Below, one piece after another: positions 26,420-36,174 of a DNA stretch of 64,000 bases. Under the pieces are notes generated by a model. The model had not been told where the DNA came from. It saw only the letters and a list, made by a program, of their open reading frames with translations, and searched no databases. Made by a program: the position numbers and the translations under genes. Source of the stretch: Martelella sp. HB161492 (GTDB lineage: Bacteria > Pseudomonadota > Alphaproteobacteria > Rhizobiales > Rhizobiaceae); the NCBI RefSeq assembly GCF_013184775.1, contig NZ_JAATVV010000002.1, forward strand, positions 276,301 to 340,300, written 5' to 3'. Every line of letters begins with the position of its first letter. Within the stretch, counting starts at the first letter, position 1.

Positions 26420-27481
26420 TCAGTCCGGCTTTTCTGCCGATGCATCCGGCTTGGCGAAGAGGTCATATTCCATCAGGTCCTGGCCCGCGATCACCGGGCC
26501 GGCAAAGCGGCTGGCGACACCGGCGGTGAAGTCATCGCTCACCGTCGTTTCCGGCCCGCCGGCAAAATGCGACAGGATCACCAGACCGACGCCTGCATCA
26601 TGCGCCATCTGTCCCACCTCTTCCGGTGCGAGATGCTCATGCTCCATGTGAGCGCGATAGGCCTCGGCATGTGCGCCGCCCGCAACCAAGTTGCTCGGCA
26701 CGGTCAGAATCTGGCCGCTGGCATCGACAAAGGGAAGCCGCACCTCGCTCACCAGCACGTCAGCCCCCTTTGCCAGCGCGGTGACGGCATCGCTCTTGCC
26801 GGTATCCCCGGTGAAGACGATTGCGCCATACGGCGTATCAACCCGGTAGGAAAAGGAAATGTCGCGTCCGGCCGGACCTTCGGATTGATGGCGGAAATGG
26901 GTATTTTCAGCCGCCCTCACGCTGATATTGGCGTCGCGATAGACCAGCCCGTCATGATCGATATCATGGGCGGCAAACATGCCCGTATCGGGTTTCAGCA
27001 TCGGAATGCCGGCCCTGAAAATCCGCTCCGACGTCGAAAGCATCTGCAGGCTGTCTTCCAGCAGCAATTGCGTTGCCGGCGGACCATAAAGCACAAGCGG
27101 TGGTGGATCGGCCTGATTGGCCTTGGCGAACCAGTCCGTCATGATCAGTGACGGAATGCCTGCGGTGTGATCCAGATGCTGGTGGGTGATGAAGATCGCC
27201 GAAAGATCGGTCACCTCAAATCCTGCCTTGGCGAGCTGCCGATCGGTCCCGATCCCGGCATCGAACAGGTAGGAGGTGCCGTTGACGATCAGCAGTGTGG
27301 CGATACCCGCGCGCCCGGCACTGGCCAGCGGTCCACCGCCGGTGCCCAGCAGGATGATCCGCGCATCATGTGCCGGCGCGACCGCGGGTTCTGCCTCCGC
27401 CGCTCTGCTCGGGCTGGCGACCGACAACATCGCCACCACAAGAAGACCGGCAGCAGACGACTTGGAAAGACTGTTTTTCAT
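26420..27481 (-). CDS. Secreted metallo-beta-lactamase-fold hydrolase
   Basis: The 353-residue protein has a signal peptide (MKNSLSKSSAAGLLVVAML, cleavage near SRAAEA). The MBL fold is clear: IFITHQHLDHTAGIPSL gives the HxHxDH metal motif, and GDTGKSDAV and ILSHF give further ligands. The family pattern is close to RNase Z/arylsulfatase-like hydrolases rather than classic lactamases. It is exported, so the substrate is periplasmic or external. Start ATG 27481 is supported by GGGGGA seven bases upstream; the frame continues far upstream but overlaps the divergent ABC-F gene. No antibiotic role should be inferred. Confidence 0.85.
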   Translation of the reverse strand: MKNSLSKSSAAGLLVVAMLSVASPSRAAEAEPAVAPAHDARIILLGTGGGPLASAGRAGIATLLIVNGTSYLFDAGIGTDRQLAKAGFEVTDLSAIFITHQHLDHTAGIPSLIMTDWFAKANQADPPPLVLYGPPATQLLLEDSLQMLSTSERIFRAGIPMLKPDTGMFAAHDIDHDGLVYRDANISVRAAENTHFRHQSEGPAGRDISFSYRVDTPYGAIVFTGDTGKSDAVTALAKGADVLVSEVRLPFVDASGQILTVPSNLVAGGAHAEAYRAHMEHEHLAPEEVGQMAHDAGVGLVILSHFAGGPETTVSDDFTAGVASRFAGPVIAGQDLMEYDLFAKPDASAEKPD

Positions 27482-27670
27482 TGCGATTCCCCCTTTCATT
27501 TCAATGACAAGAACAGAGAATGCGCATCGGAATAAGACTGACTGACGGCGTGATGGCGGCTGTCCCGCGACGATTTGAAGCCCCTGCGCCACATCGCTGG
27601 AATTACACGCGGTGCAAACAACGCGGCAGGTATCTTGCCAAGCCAGACGATTTCGGACAAAACCGCCTCC

Positions 27671-29554
27671 ATGATCACGATTTCCGACCTTTCCGTCCGT
27701 ATCGCCGGGCGCCTGCTGATTGAAAACGCTTCCGTGTCCATTCCCGATGGCATGAAGGCCGGCATTGTCGGGCGCAATGGTGCGGGGAAATCCACGCTCT
27801 TCAAGGTGATTACCGGCGATCTCGCGCCCGAGAGCGGCTTTGTCTCGCTGCCGAAACGTGCCCGTGTCGGTCAGGTCGCCCAGGAAGCGCCGGGGACGCA
27901 GGAGCCGCTGATCGAAATCGTGCTGAAGGCGGACAAGGAGCGGACGGCGCTTCTGGCCGAAGCCGAAACGGCAACGGATCCGCACCGGATTGCCGAAATC
28001 CAGACGCGGCTGACCGATATCGGCGCCCATTCAGCCGAAGCGCGCGCCGCCAGCATTCTCTCCGGCCTCGGTTTCGACGCGGCGGCACAGCTCCGCCCGG
28101 CGGCGGCCTTTTCCGGTGGCTGGCGCATGCGCGTTGCCCTTGCAGCCATTCTGTTTTCCGAACCGGACCTGCTGCTGCTCGACGAGCCGACCAACTACCT
28201 TGACCTCGAAGGCACGCTCTGGCTTGAGGACTATATCCGCCACTACCCCTATAGTGTGCTGATCATCAGCCATGACCGTGATCTCCTGAACACCGCCGCC
28301 AACGCCATCATCCATCTCGATCAGAAGAAGCTGACCTTTTATCGTGGCTCCTATGACCAGTTTGAGCGGCAGAAGGCAGAAGCAGACGAATTGCAGATGA
28401 AGGCGCGCGCCAAGAACGAGGCGGCGCGCAAGCATCTGGAAAGCTTCATCACCCGCTTCAAGGCCAAAGCGACGAAAGCCAGACAGGCGCAGAGCCGCGT
28501 CAAGGCACTGGAGCGCATGGGCACGATTGCAGCCGTGATTGAGGATCACGTTCAGGGCTTTTCCTTCCCGGAACCGGAAAGGCAGCCCGCCTCGCCGATC
28601 ATCGCCATCGAGAACGGTATTGTCGGCTATGAGCCCGACCGCCCGATCCTGTCGAAGCTCGATCTCAGGATCGACAATGACGACCGGATTGCGCTGCTTG
28701 GCGCCAACGGCAACGGCAAATCGACCTTCGCCAAGTTCATCTCCGGCAGACTTGCCCCACAGGACGGCGTGCTGAAAGTCGCGCCGAACCTGAAGATCGG
28801 CTTTTTTGCCCAGCACCAGATCGATGACCTCGTGCCGGAGCAATCCGCCGTCGACCACGTGCGCAAGCTGATGCCGGAGACCCCGGAGGCCAAGGTGCGC
28901 GCCCGCGTGGCCCAGATGGGGCTTGCGACCGAGAAGATGGATACCAAGGCCAGGGATCTTTCCGGCGGCGAGAAGGCACGGCTGCTGATGGGGCTCGCCG
29001 CCTTTGATGCACCCAACCTGATGATCCTTGACGAGCCGACCAACCATCTCGACATCGACAGCCGCAACGCGTTGATCACGGCGCTCAACGATTTTCCCGG
29101 CGCCGTCATCCTGATCTCGCATGACCGGCATCTGATCGAGGCAACCGTCGACCGGCTGTGGCTGGTGCATGAGGGCACCGTGAAGAGCTATGACGGGGAC
29201 CTTGAGGACTACCGGACACTGATCGTCTCCGGCGGCAAGGCCAAGGCCAGAAAATCGGAGCAAGGCGCCGAAACCAGCTCCAAATCGGACCAGCGGCGCG
29301 AAGCTGCCGGAAAGCGGGCAGCGCTTGCGCCGCTGAAGAAGAAGATTGACGAAGCGGAGAAGAAAACCGGCAAGATTGAAAAGATCATCGCCAAGCTGGA
29401 CAGCGATCTTGCCGACCCTCAGCTCTACGCCAAATCGCCGGAAAAGGCTGCCGTCATGGCGCAGGCACGCGCCAACGCCGCCGCCGAGCTCACCCGGATC
29501 GAAGAGGAATGGCTGATGCTTTCAGCCGAATATGAAGAAGCCATGCAGGACTAG
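27671..29554 (+). CDS. ABC-F family ATPase
   Basis: The 627-residue soluble protein has two ABC domains: Walker A GRNGAGKS at about residue 36 and GANGNGKS near 345, ABC signatures (FSGGWRMRVAL and LSGGEKARLLM), Walker [14 protein letters not shown] and [12 protein letters not shown], and a charged linker between. The C-terminal 90 residues form a Lys-rich coiled coil as in Uup. ABC-F proteins act on ribosomes or on DNA rather than in transport, since no membrane domain is present. It is a Uup/YheS-type protein and distinct from EttA at 33109. Confidence 0.92.
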   Translation: MITISDLSVRIAGRLLIENASVSIPDGMKAGIVGRNGAGKSTLFKVITGDLAPESGFVSLPKRARVGQVAQEAPGTQEPLIEIVLKADKERTALLAEAETATDPHRIAEIQTRLTDIGAHSAEARAASILSGLGFDAAAQLRPAAAFSGGWRMRVALAAILFSEPDLLLLDEPTNYLDLEGTLWLEDYIRHYPYSVLIISHDRDLLNTAANAIIHLDQKKLTFYRGSYDQFERQKAEADELQMKARAKNEAARKHLESFITRFKAKATKARQAQSRVKALERMGTIAAVIEDHVQGFSFPEPERQPASPIIAIENGIVGYEPDRPILSKLDLRIDNDDRIALLGANGNGKSTFAKFISGRLAPQDGVLKVAPNLKIGFFAQHQIDDLVPEQSAVDHVRKLMPETPEAKVRARVAQMGLATEKMDTKARDLSGGEKARLLMGLAAFDAPNLMILDEPTNHLDIDSRNALITALNDFPGAVILISHDRHLIEATVDRLWLVHEGTVKSYDGDLEDYRTLIVSGGKAKARKSEQGAETSSKSDQRREAAGKRAALAPLKKKIDEAEKKTGKIEKIIAKLDSDLADPQLYAKSPEKAAVMAQARANAAAELTRIEEEWLMLSAEYEEAMQD

Positions 29555-29620
29555 AACAAAATTACCCAATATATTGTTTTTACGATGTTTCATCGGAAAG
29601 CAACCACCACTTCGAACAGG

Positions 29621-30892
29621 TCATTGCGGCAGTTCATAATGCAGAGGCTGAATGCGCATGTCGCGTTCAATGCGCTCCAGATAAGGCGAAGGAAGATAAT
29701 CCCGAACCTCACCTTTGCGCACAATTGTGGAATAGGAAAAAACCGTTCGCCACTCATCAGACCGGTCCGCTTTTTCCTGAAGCGCCCAGTGCGCGCGAGC
29801 GCCATCGGGTAGCCGGACTTTTATCGCAAATCCGCCATGGCTGATATTGGCGCCGATATGAACCCCCATCCATTTTTCCGCATCAATCGGCCGTGAATTG
29901 CCGAAACCGAACCATGAATCATGCATGAACAGGCTCTTTTTCGCATAGGGCCAGACATATTCGCGCAGAAAATGCTGGTCGGAAAAGTGATGAGCATCGG
30001 GATGGGATCGCCTGAAGCGTGACACCAGCCCCTCCATGGCCGGCAGTGCTCCGCCGACGACGCCCCAGAGCCCCGCATGCAGCAGCTCAGTCTGGGTGTA
30101 CCAGTCGCGGATATGATGAAATCGCTTTCCGCTCTCAACCCATTCGCCGACGACGCGTGCTTCGCGCTCGGTAATCAGCGAATCGACATCGCGGAAAATC
30201 ACGCGATGGACATCCGGCAGATCGCAGGCGGCAAAGCGCCACATCGGCCCGGCCCAGCGGGCGAGTGCAGCATCCACATGAACAATGTCAGACCCCATTT
30301 GCTGCAAACGCTGAACATAATGCTTCGGCACGGAATGATCGACGTAGAAACGGCAGCTCCAGCCGGGATAGATGCTGTCCACCGCATCCGCATTCATCAG
30401 CGCCACTTCGCAATAGCGCGGCGCATCTCCGAAGAGCGAAAAGGAGATGATGTTGTGATGCCGGGTTTCAGGTGATGGCGGTGGCGGCAGCGCCTTCTGT
30501 TCCGGATCGAAATCCACCGCCCTGGAGAAGTGCAGGTCACGCAGTTCCAGCGCCTTGCGGCCATAGCGGGCAACATTTTCCGACTGTCCGAGTTCGCCAC
30601 AGGCATGAGACAGGATATCGTAGACCATGAAATCATCCGAAGCCAGGGCAACGGCGCGCTCGGCGCACGCCACCGCATTCAGCCACTGGCCTAGCTTGAG
30701 ATAGCAATAGCCGATGGTATGCCAGACGGCCGGCTTGTCCGGCGCGAGATGTACGGCAGCAAGGGCACAGGCAAGGGCAGACTGGAAATCACCGGTCCTT
30801 TCTGCCTGCTTATAGTCTGCCCAGAGACGCTCGAGTCTCTTCGCCACACTTTCCTCAACGCCACGTCCCGGCTGTCCTGTTGCCATGATCAT
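29621..30892 (-). CDS. TPR-containing putative glycosyltransferase
   Basis: The 423-residue protein begins with TPR-like helices (residues 20-120, for example AVWHTIGYCYLKLGQWLNAVACAERAV). The C-terminal part looks like a glycosyltransferase-fold domain: LPDVHRVIFRDVDSLITEREARV holds an acidic DVD motif as in type A sugar transferases, followed by conserved aromatic and His residues. No membrane helix or signal is present. It may use a nucleotide sugar in the cytoplasm; acceptor is unknown. Start ATG 30892 has GGAGG nine bases upstream. I am moderately sure of the catalytic assignment. Confidence 0.7.
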   Translation of the reverse strand: MIMATGQPGRGVEESVAKRLERLWADYKQAERTGDFQSALACALAAVHLAPDKPAVWHTIGYCYLKLGQWLNAVACAERAVALASDDFMVYDILSHACGELGQSENVARYGRKALELRDLHFSRAVDFDPEQKALPPPPSPETRHHNIISFSLFGDAPRYCEVALMNADAVDSIYPGWSCRFYVDHSVPKHYVQRLQQMGSDIVHVDAALARWAGPMWRFAACDLPDVHRVIFRDVDSLITEREARVVGEWVESGKRFHHIRDWYTQTELLHAGLWGVVGGALPAMEGLVSRFRRSHPDAHHFSDQHFLREYVWPYAKKSLFMHDSWFGFGNSRPIDAEKWMGVHIGANISHGGFAIKVRLPDGARAHWALQEKADRSDEWRTVFSYSTIVRKGEVRDYLPSPYLERIERDMRIQPLHYELPQ

Positions 30893-31031
30893 CCAGGTTT
30901 ACCTCCATCATCGGCACAGGGCGATGATGGCGGCAAGAAGACATGACTTCAATCTTACACGCAAGCAATTGTGATAAATAGATACATTCAATCAATGCAT
31001 TACATGTAGATCTTAATGCCAGGAATCAGCA

Positions 31032-31919
31032 TCAGGACACCGAAGAAAGCGCCGAAAAGCCGATCCGTTCCAGAACAGCGCTCATCAGCTTCGAGCGGTT
31101 CATGGTGTAGAAATGAAAGTCGGTCAGCCCGCGCCGCCTCAGGTCCATCACCTGCTCGGCAGCGATATCGGCGGCCACCTCGAAGCGACCGGCCGGATCA
31201 TCGTCCAGCCCCGCAAAACGCGCTTCGACCGCGGCCGGAATGGATGCGCCGCACAGCGCGGCGAAATTCTTCAGCTGCTTGATGTTCTGGATCGGCATGA
31301 TGCCCGGAACGACAGGAATGCTGACTCCGGCGGCGCGCACCGCGTTGAGATAGTCCTCAAAGACATCATTGTCGAAGAAGAACTGCGTCAGCGCCCGGTT
31401 CGCACCATTATCCGCCTTCAGCTTCAGCATGGCGATATCGGCCGCCCGATCAGCGCTTTCGGGATGTTTTTCCGGATAGGCAGAAACGGAAATGTCAAAG
31501 TCATCGATACCGCGCAGGCCCTGCACCAGTGCCGCCGCATTGGCGTAGCCGCCCGGAAAGGGCGTATAGGCCGTGCCGATGCCGCCGGGCGGATCACCGC
31601 GCAGCGCCACGAAACGCGACACGCCCATTTCCCGAAACTGGCCAATGACCTCATCCACTTCCGCACGCGTCGATTTCACCACGGTGAGATGCGAGGCGAC
31701 GACCAGATCGGTCTCCGCCAGCATGCGCCTGACAGTGGCGAAGGTCGGCGTGCGGCTGGACGCGCCGGCGCCATAGGTGACCGAAACGAAATCCGGCCGA
31801 TAGGCAGCAAGAACCTTGACGGCCTTGAAGAGCTGCTCTTCCGCATCCGGGTTTTTCGGCGGGAAAAACTCGAAGGAGATCCGGGGCAGATCATCCGTTG
31901 CTGTCGCGTTAAGGGACAT
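31032..31919 (-). CDS. metF: Methylenetetrahydrofolate reductase
   Basis: MetF reduces 5,10-methylene-THF to 5-methyl-THF for methionine synthesis, with FAD. The 295-residue protein begins with SFEFFPPKN, the hallmark of the TIM-barrel family; other marks are the VTYGAGASSR segment, LRGDPP and the TQFFFDNDVF motif. The ATG at 31919 starts five bases before the sahR stop region and has AGGAG 11 bases upstream, so the two genes are co-translated. A GTG at 31931 is possible. Context with a SAH-sensing repressor supports control of the methionine cycle. Confidence 0.96.
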   Translation of the reverse strand: MSLNATATDDLPRISFEFFPPKNPDAEEQLFKAVKVLAAYRPDFVSVTYGAGASSRTPTFATVRRMLAETDLVVASHLTVVKSTRAEVDEVIGQFREMGVSRFVALRGDPPGGIGTAYTPFPGGYANAAALVQGLRGIDDFDISVSAYPEKHPESADRAADIAMLKLKADNGANRALTQFFFDNDVFEDYLNAVRAAGVSIPVVPGIMPIQNIKQLKNFAALCGASIPAAVEARFAGLDDDPAGRFEVAADIAAEQVMDLRRRGLTDFHFYTMNRSKLMSAVLERIGFSALSSVS

Positions 31920-31923
31920 GGGT

Positions 31924-32928
31924 TCAGGCACTCCTCACTGAATGGGTGTCTTTTTGTTCGGCAATGAGCAGACGCGGATCACGCGCAAGCCAGACGGAAA
32001 CCGTGAGCGCTTGCCTGCCCTCATGGCCCGACGGCAGGTCGACAACACGTTCGACCTTGAGGCCAGCGCGCGTCATCCAGTCCTCCATGGCCTGATGCGA
32101 GAAGCCAAGCCGCAGATGGGCGTGCTCCTGCCTCAGATATTCAAGATCATGCGGGGCGAAATCGACCACCAGAAGACGCCCTTCAGGGCGCAGCACCCGC
32201 GCGGCTTCGGCAATCGCCTGATCCGGGTGGTCAAGAAAATGCAGGACCTGGTGCACGATCACCAGATCGAAATCCTCCCGCTCCAGCGGCAGGTTCAGGA
32301 TATCGCCCAGACGCACCACTGCCCGGTTGAGCCCTTCGGCATCCAGATTAGCGCGTGCCACCGCGAGCATGTCGCGGCTGGCATCCACACCAACGGCACG
32401 GCGATAGATATCCTTCAAGAGGAGAAGCATCCGTCCGGTGCCGGTGCCGAGATCAAGCAGCGCCTGAACCGGCTTCCTGCCGACCAGATCGACGAGGCAA
32501 CGCTCCACCTCCGCTTCGGCAACATGCAGACGCCGCATTTCATCCCATTCACCGGCATGGCGGGCAAAATAGGCCTGCGCCCGCTCCGAACGCTGCTGGC
32601 GCACTGCGGCAAGCCGCGCGGTATCGCGCAGAAGCGTCGGATCATCGCTGGCAGCATTGGCCAGAAGCTGACGCGCCAGGCTGACGGCGCTGCCATCCTC
32701 ACGCAGACGGAAATAGGCCCAGGCACCTTCCTGATAGCGATCCACCAGCCCTGCCTCACCCAAAAGCTTCAGATGGCGCGAGATACGCGGCTGGGACTGG
32801 CCGAGAATATCCGTCAGATCGGAAACGGTCAGATCGGCGCTGGCCAGCAATGACAGCAAGCGCAACCGGCTCGGCTCTCCCGCTGCCTTCAGCACCTCTA
32901 CCAGCTCATCCAGTCCGAAGCTTGCCAT
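31924..32928 (-). CDS. sahR: ArsR-methyltransferase fusion regulator, SahR type
   Basis: The 334-residue protein joins an ArsR-type winged helix (residues 1-95, AGEPSRLRLLSLLAS through RISRHLKLLGEAGLV) to a SAM-methyltransferase-fold domain (about 150-300, with LDLGTGTGRMLLLLKD). This is the layout of SahR, a repressor known in proteobacteria whose methyltransferase-like domain binds S-adenosylhomocysteine, and which controls metF, metE/metH, ahcY and metK. Its neighbour here is metF, in the same transcript. ATG 32928 is chosen over GTG 32949. Sensing of SAH is from the family, not shown here. Confidence 0.85.
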   Translation of the reverse strand: MASFGLDELVEVLKAAGEPSRLRLLSLLASADLTVSDLTDILGQSQPRISRHLKLLGEAGLVDRYQEGAWAYFRLREDGSAVSLARQLLANAASDDPTLLRDTARLAAVRQQRSERAQAYFARHAGEWDEMRRLHVAEAEVERCLVDLVGRKPVQALLDLGTGTGRMLLLLKDIYRRAVGVDASRDMLAVARANLDAEGLNRAVVRLGDILNLPLEREDFDLVIVHQVLHFLDHPDQAIAEAARVLRPEGRLLVVDFAPHDLEYLRQEHAHLRLGFSHQAMEDWMTRAGLKVERVVDLPSGHEGRQALTVSVWLARDPRLLIAEQKDTHSVRSA

Positions 32929-32998
32929 TCTTCTTCCATTCCGCGACACCGCCCGGCACAGGCGAATCCATCGCGACCAGCAGCATCACTCCATCAAG

Positions 32999-33018
32999 AC
33001 ATAAACATGTCTTTATGT
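32999..33018. promoter_or_regulatory. Candidate SahR operator, 20-base palindrome
   Basis: ACATAAA-CATGTC-TTTATGT is an inverted repeat with perfect 7-base arms and a 6-base spacer, 70 bases upstream of the sahR ATG. It lies in the promoter region of the sahR-metF unit. Position and symmetry fit autoregulation by a dimeric winged-helix repressor. Confidence 0.7.
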
Positions 33019-33057
33019 GATTGCGAAAAATATTGCAAGCCGTCTTCTCATCATACA

Positions 33058-33081
33058 GAAAAGGCCGCCCGAAGGCGACCT
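33058..33081 (-). terminator. Intrinsic terminator of ettA
   Basis: On the minus strand AGGTCGCC-TTCG-GGCGGCCT forms an 8-base-pair stem with one G-U pair, followed by TTTCTG. It lies 28 bases after the ettA stop codon. The T-run is short. Confidence 0.65.
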
Positions 33082-33108
33082 CTCCCAAAGTTCCGGATGG
33101 CGAATAAC

Positions 33109-34758
33109 TCAGCGGGTCAGTCGCTTGTAGGTGACGCGCTTCGGATTGACACTTTCGGGACCGAGGCGGCGGATCTTGTCGGCCTCATAATCCTCGAAGT
33201 TGCCCTCGAACCACTCCACATGGCTGTCGCCTTCAAAAGCGAGGATATGCGTTGCCAGCCGGTCGAGGAACATGCGGTCATGGCTGATGATGACAGCGCA
33301 GCCGGCATAGCTTTCCAGCGCATCTTCAAGCGCCGAGAGCGTCTCGGTATCAAGGTCGTTGGTCGGTTCGTCGAGCAGCAGCACGTTGCCGCCGGATTTC
33401 AGCATCTTGGCGAGGTGAACGCGGTTGCGCTGGCCGCCGGAAAGCGTGCCGACCTTCTGCTGCTGATCGCCGCCCTTGAAGTTGAAGGCGCCGCAATAGG
33501 CACGGCTGTTCACCTCATGGGGGCCAAGCTTGATGATGTCGTTGCCGCCGGAAATTTCTTCCCAGACCGTCTTGTTGCCATCAAGCGCATCGCGGCTCTG
33601 GTCGACATAGGAAAGCTCGACCGTGTCACCAACACGGATCTCGCCGGCATCCGGCGTTTCCTGACCGGTGATCATGCGGAACAATGTCGACTTACCCGCA
33701 CCATTGGGGCCGATGACGCCGACAATACCGCCCGGCGGCAGCTTGAATTCCAGGTCATCGATCAACAGGCGATCACCATAACCCTTTGCCAGGCCTTCTG
33801 CCTCGATGACCACCTGACCGAGACGCTCGCCAGCGGGAATGACGATCTGTGCATCGCCGGGGCGACGGTCGGCAGCGGCAGCCACCAGATCGTCATAGGC
33901 GCGGATACGGGCCTTGGATTTCGCCTGACGGGCCTTCGGGCTCGAGGAAATCCACTGCTGTTCGCGCGACAGCGCCTTCTGGCGCGAGGCCTCTTCACGG
34001 CCTTCCTGGGCCATACGCTTGGCCTTGGCGGCGAGATAGGCGGAATAATTGCCTTCATAGGGAATGCCGCGGCCGCGGTCGAGCTCAAGGATCCAGCCCG
34101 TGACATTGTCAAGGAAGTAACGGTCATGGGTGATCATCAGCACGGCGCCGGGATATTCGCGCAGATGCTTTTCGAGCCAGGCAATGGTCTCGGCATCGAG
34201 ATGGTTGGTCGGTTCGTCAAGCAGCAGCAGGTCGGGCTGCGACAGCAGCAGCTTGCACAGCGCGACACGGCGGCGCTCACCACCGGAGAGATTATCGACC
34301 GCACTGTCGCCGGGCGGGCAGCGCAGCGCATCCATCGCCATTTCGACCTGACTTTCCAGATCCCACAGATTCTGGCTGTCGATGACATCCTGCAACTGGG
34401 CCGCCTCATCGGCAGTCTCGTCAGAATAATTCATCATCAGCTCATTGTAGCGATCCAGAACGGCCTGCTTCTTGGCAACGCCTTCCATGGCGTTTTCCAT
34501 GACGGTCTTGTTCGGATCAAGCTGCGGCTCCTGCGGCAGATAGCCAAGCGTCGCCCCTTCGGCCAGCCAGGCCTCGCCGGTGAATTCCTTGTCCAGACCG
34601 GCCATGATCTTCAGAATGGTCGACTTACCGGCGCCGTTGGGGCCGAGAATGCCGATCTTGGCATCGGGATAGAAGGACAGATGGATATTCTCAAGCACCT
34701 TCTTGGCGCCATAGGCCTTGTTGAGGCCGGCCATGTGATAGATAAACTGACGTGCCAT
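33109..34758 (-). CDS. ettA: Energy-dependent translational throttle protein EttA (ABC-F)
   Basis: EttA binds the ribosomal E site and gates entry into elongation according to the ATP/ADP ratio. The 549-residue protein starts [17 protein letters not shown] and has two ABC domains (Walker A GPNGAGKS near residue 40 and again near 355; [31 protein letters not shown]). The family-specific arm and P-site tRNA interaction motif (the [12 protein letters not shown] region near 250) is present. Walker B Glu residues are intact. It is flanked by an intrinsic terminator and by the divergent BON gene. Confidence 0.97.
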   Translation of the reverse strand: MARQFIYHMAGLNKAYGAKKVLENIHLSFYPDAKIGILGPNGAGKSTILKIMAGLDKEFTGEAWLAEGATLGYLPQEPQLDPNKTVMENAMEGVAKKQAVLDRYNELMMNYSDETADEAAQLQDVIDSQNLWDLESQVEMAMDALRCPPGDSAVDNLSGGERRRVALCKLLLSQPDLLLLDEPTNHLDAETIAWLEKHLREYPGAVLMITHDRYFLDNVTGWILELDRGRGIPYEGNYSAYLAAKAKRMAQEGREEASRQKALSREQQWISSSPKARQAKSKARIRAYDDLVAAAADRRPGDAQIVIPAGERLGQVVIEAEGLAKGYGDRLLIDDLEFKLPPGGIVGVIGPNGAGKSTLFRMITGQETPDAGEIRVGDTVELSYVDQSRDALDGNKTVWEEISGGNDIIKLGPHEVNSRAYCGAFNFKGGDQQQKVGTLSGGQRNRVHLAKMLKSGGNVLLLDEPTNDLDTETLSALEDALESYAGCAVIISHDRMFLDRLATHILAFEGDSHVEWFEGNFEDYEADKIRRLGPESVNPKRVTYKRLTR

Positions 34759-34971
34759 GGGCTAAACGTTTCCTGCTCCGCTCGCGTGGGGGTCTTGAGC
34801 CGCTATTTAGGCTAAAGCGAAGCAACCTACAATGCGACCCGCTTGTTTTTCCGCGCGCGCCACCCCGTTAAGTCGCAGCAGCACGGCTATTGCATCTCGC
34901 CTTCATGAGTGAACCTTCGTCCGTTCCATGCGTTGCATTCCCATACGCCAAATCAAGCCAGGGAGCAGACC

Positions 34972-35277
34972 ATGGTTCACAAACCTGCATCGGCCTTCGG
35001 CCGGCCCATCGAAAAGACTGACGAACTGTCAGCCGTCGCGCGTCTCGAACGCGCCATCGCTGCGGCGCTGGCAACCGCCGGCGACGTCGACGCGACGGAA
35101 GTCGAGGTGACGGTGATCAGCAATATCGCCATGCTCACCGGAGAAATCGCCTCACAGGGCGAGAAGGAACGGGCCGCGGAAATCGCGCTGTCCGTCCCCG
35201 GCATCGATCATGTGCGCAATGCCATCGGCCTCAAGTCCATCAGCATCGACGATGAAGTCAGAAGCCGGACCCTGTAG
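34972..35277 (+). CDS. BON domain protein
   Basis: The 101-residue protein has one BON domain (about residues 25-95): ARLERAIAAALATAGDVDATEVEVTV, then NIAMLTGEIASQGEKERAAEIALSVPGIDHVRNAIG, with the central Gly and the VxNxI pattern. BON domains bind membranes or other proteins and often occur in periplasmic proteins, but no signal peptide is seen here, so it may be cytoplasmic. Start ATG 34972 has GGGAG six to seven bases upstream. Function is unknown. It is divergent from ettA and converges with the RNase T2 gene. Confidence 0.85.
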   Translation: MVHKPASAFGRPIEKTDELSAVARLERAIAAALATAGDVDATEVEVTVISNIAMLTGEIASQGEKERAAEIALSVPGIDHVRNAIGLKSISIDDEVRSRTL

Positions 35278-35294
35278 CCCGGCTCATCTTGCTG

Positions 35295-36011
35295 TCACTG
35301 GTTGCCGACGGCATCAACGATCCCGCCATCACAGCCGATATCCGTGCTGCCGGCGCCGTCGATCAGCGTTTCCATCGAACTGCCTGGCGCATACTGGTCT
35401 GAAAGGCCGATGGTGATCTCGTCGATCAGCTGGCGGCTGCCATCCGCGACACAGCTGATCTTGATGCGCTTGCTGGCCCCATTGCCGAAGGCATCGTCAA
35501 AGGCCTTGCCGATCTCGGCAGACGTCAGTTGCTTGCCGATACTGCCTGCAAAAACCTTCTGCACGGCTGAGCCGTTGACCTGCTGAAGCAGATCGATCGC
35601 CGTCTGGAAATAATTCTCCGGCGTGAAGCGGGTGCAGGTGCCATGCTTGATCCATTCATGACGGTCAAGACCTGACTGCATGCCCGGCATGGCCGTTGCC
35701 AGTGCGGTTTTCAGGTCGCCGCTCAGATCGAGCGCCGGCAGCTTCATCCAGTCACCGGCCTTGTCCAGCGCCTGAAGATCCGCAGACACACCGCAATAAT
35801 CGCCCTTGACCGGCCAAAGTCCATGCAGGGCGAAATGATCGGCATCAAAACGGTCCTTTGTCTGTGTCCCGCATTCGGGCTTGCTGCCATTGCCCTCGCA
35901 AAAGGCCGGCTGCCAGCTGATCGCCAGAATCGCTGCTGTGGACTTCGCCATTGCCGGCGCTCCGCTGGCGATACTGGCCAGAATCGCAAGGCTCGCTATC
36001 CAGATTCTCAT
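35295..36011 (-). CDS. Secreted ribonuclease T2 family protein
   Basis: The 238-residue protein has a signal peptide (MRIWIASLAILASIASGAPAMA). Both catalytic RNase T2 motifs are intact: CAS I as FALHGLWPV and CAS II as RHEWIKHGTC, with the His and Glu residues of the acid-base pair. Several Cys could form disulfides. RNase T2 enzymes cut RNA non-specifically to 2',3'-cyclic products; the periplasmic location here would suit nutrient scavenging, and the cyclic phosphodiesterase at 48003 could use its products. The upstream frame to 36272 is not used. Confidence 0.93.
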   Translation of the reverse strand: MRIWIASLAILASIASGAPAMAKSTAAILAISWQPAFCEGNGSKPECGTQTKDRFDADHFALHGLWPVKGDYCGVSADLQALDKAGDWMKLPALDLSGDLKTALATAMPGMQSGLDRHEWIKHGTCTRFTPENYFQTAIDLLQQVNGSAVQKVFAGSIGKQLTSAEIGKAFDDAFGNGASKRIKISCVADGSRQLIDEITIGLSDQYAPGSSMETLIDGAGSTDIGCDGGIVDAVGNQ

Positions 36012-36174
36012 TCCCCAAGCTCCGCTTCGTCGTTGGTGTTGTTTCCAGACTGCCGCACCTGTCAGACACAAAAATGGCGGGCTGGCAGAAAAATGCCCGG
36101 ATCGACAGTGCCGTCGTCCGGGCATCATTTCATCAAAGGCGCAGCACATCAGCCGATGCACTGCCGGGCCCCGA

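Noticed and set aside
26420-27481. Reading the MBL protein as a beta-lactamase
   Set aside because: The pattern is closer to RNase Z/arylsulfatase-like hydrolases; nothing points to antibiotic action.
27482-28030. Upstream extension of the MBL hydrolase frame
   Set aside because: It overlaps the divergent ABC-F gene; signal peptide and ribosome site fix the start at 27481.
33007-34815. 602-codon open frame on the plus strand
   Set aside because: Antisense to ettA; the minus-strand protein has full ABC-F motifs, and the frame is a codon-bias shadow.
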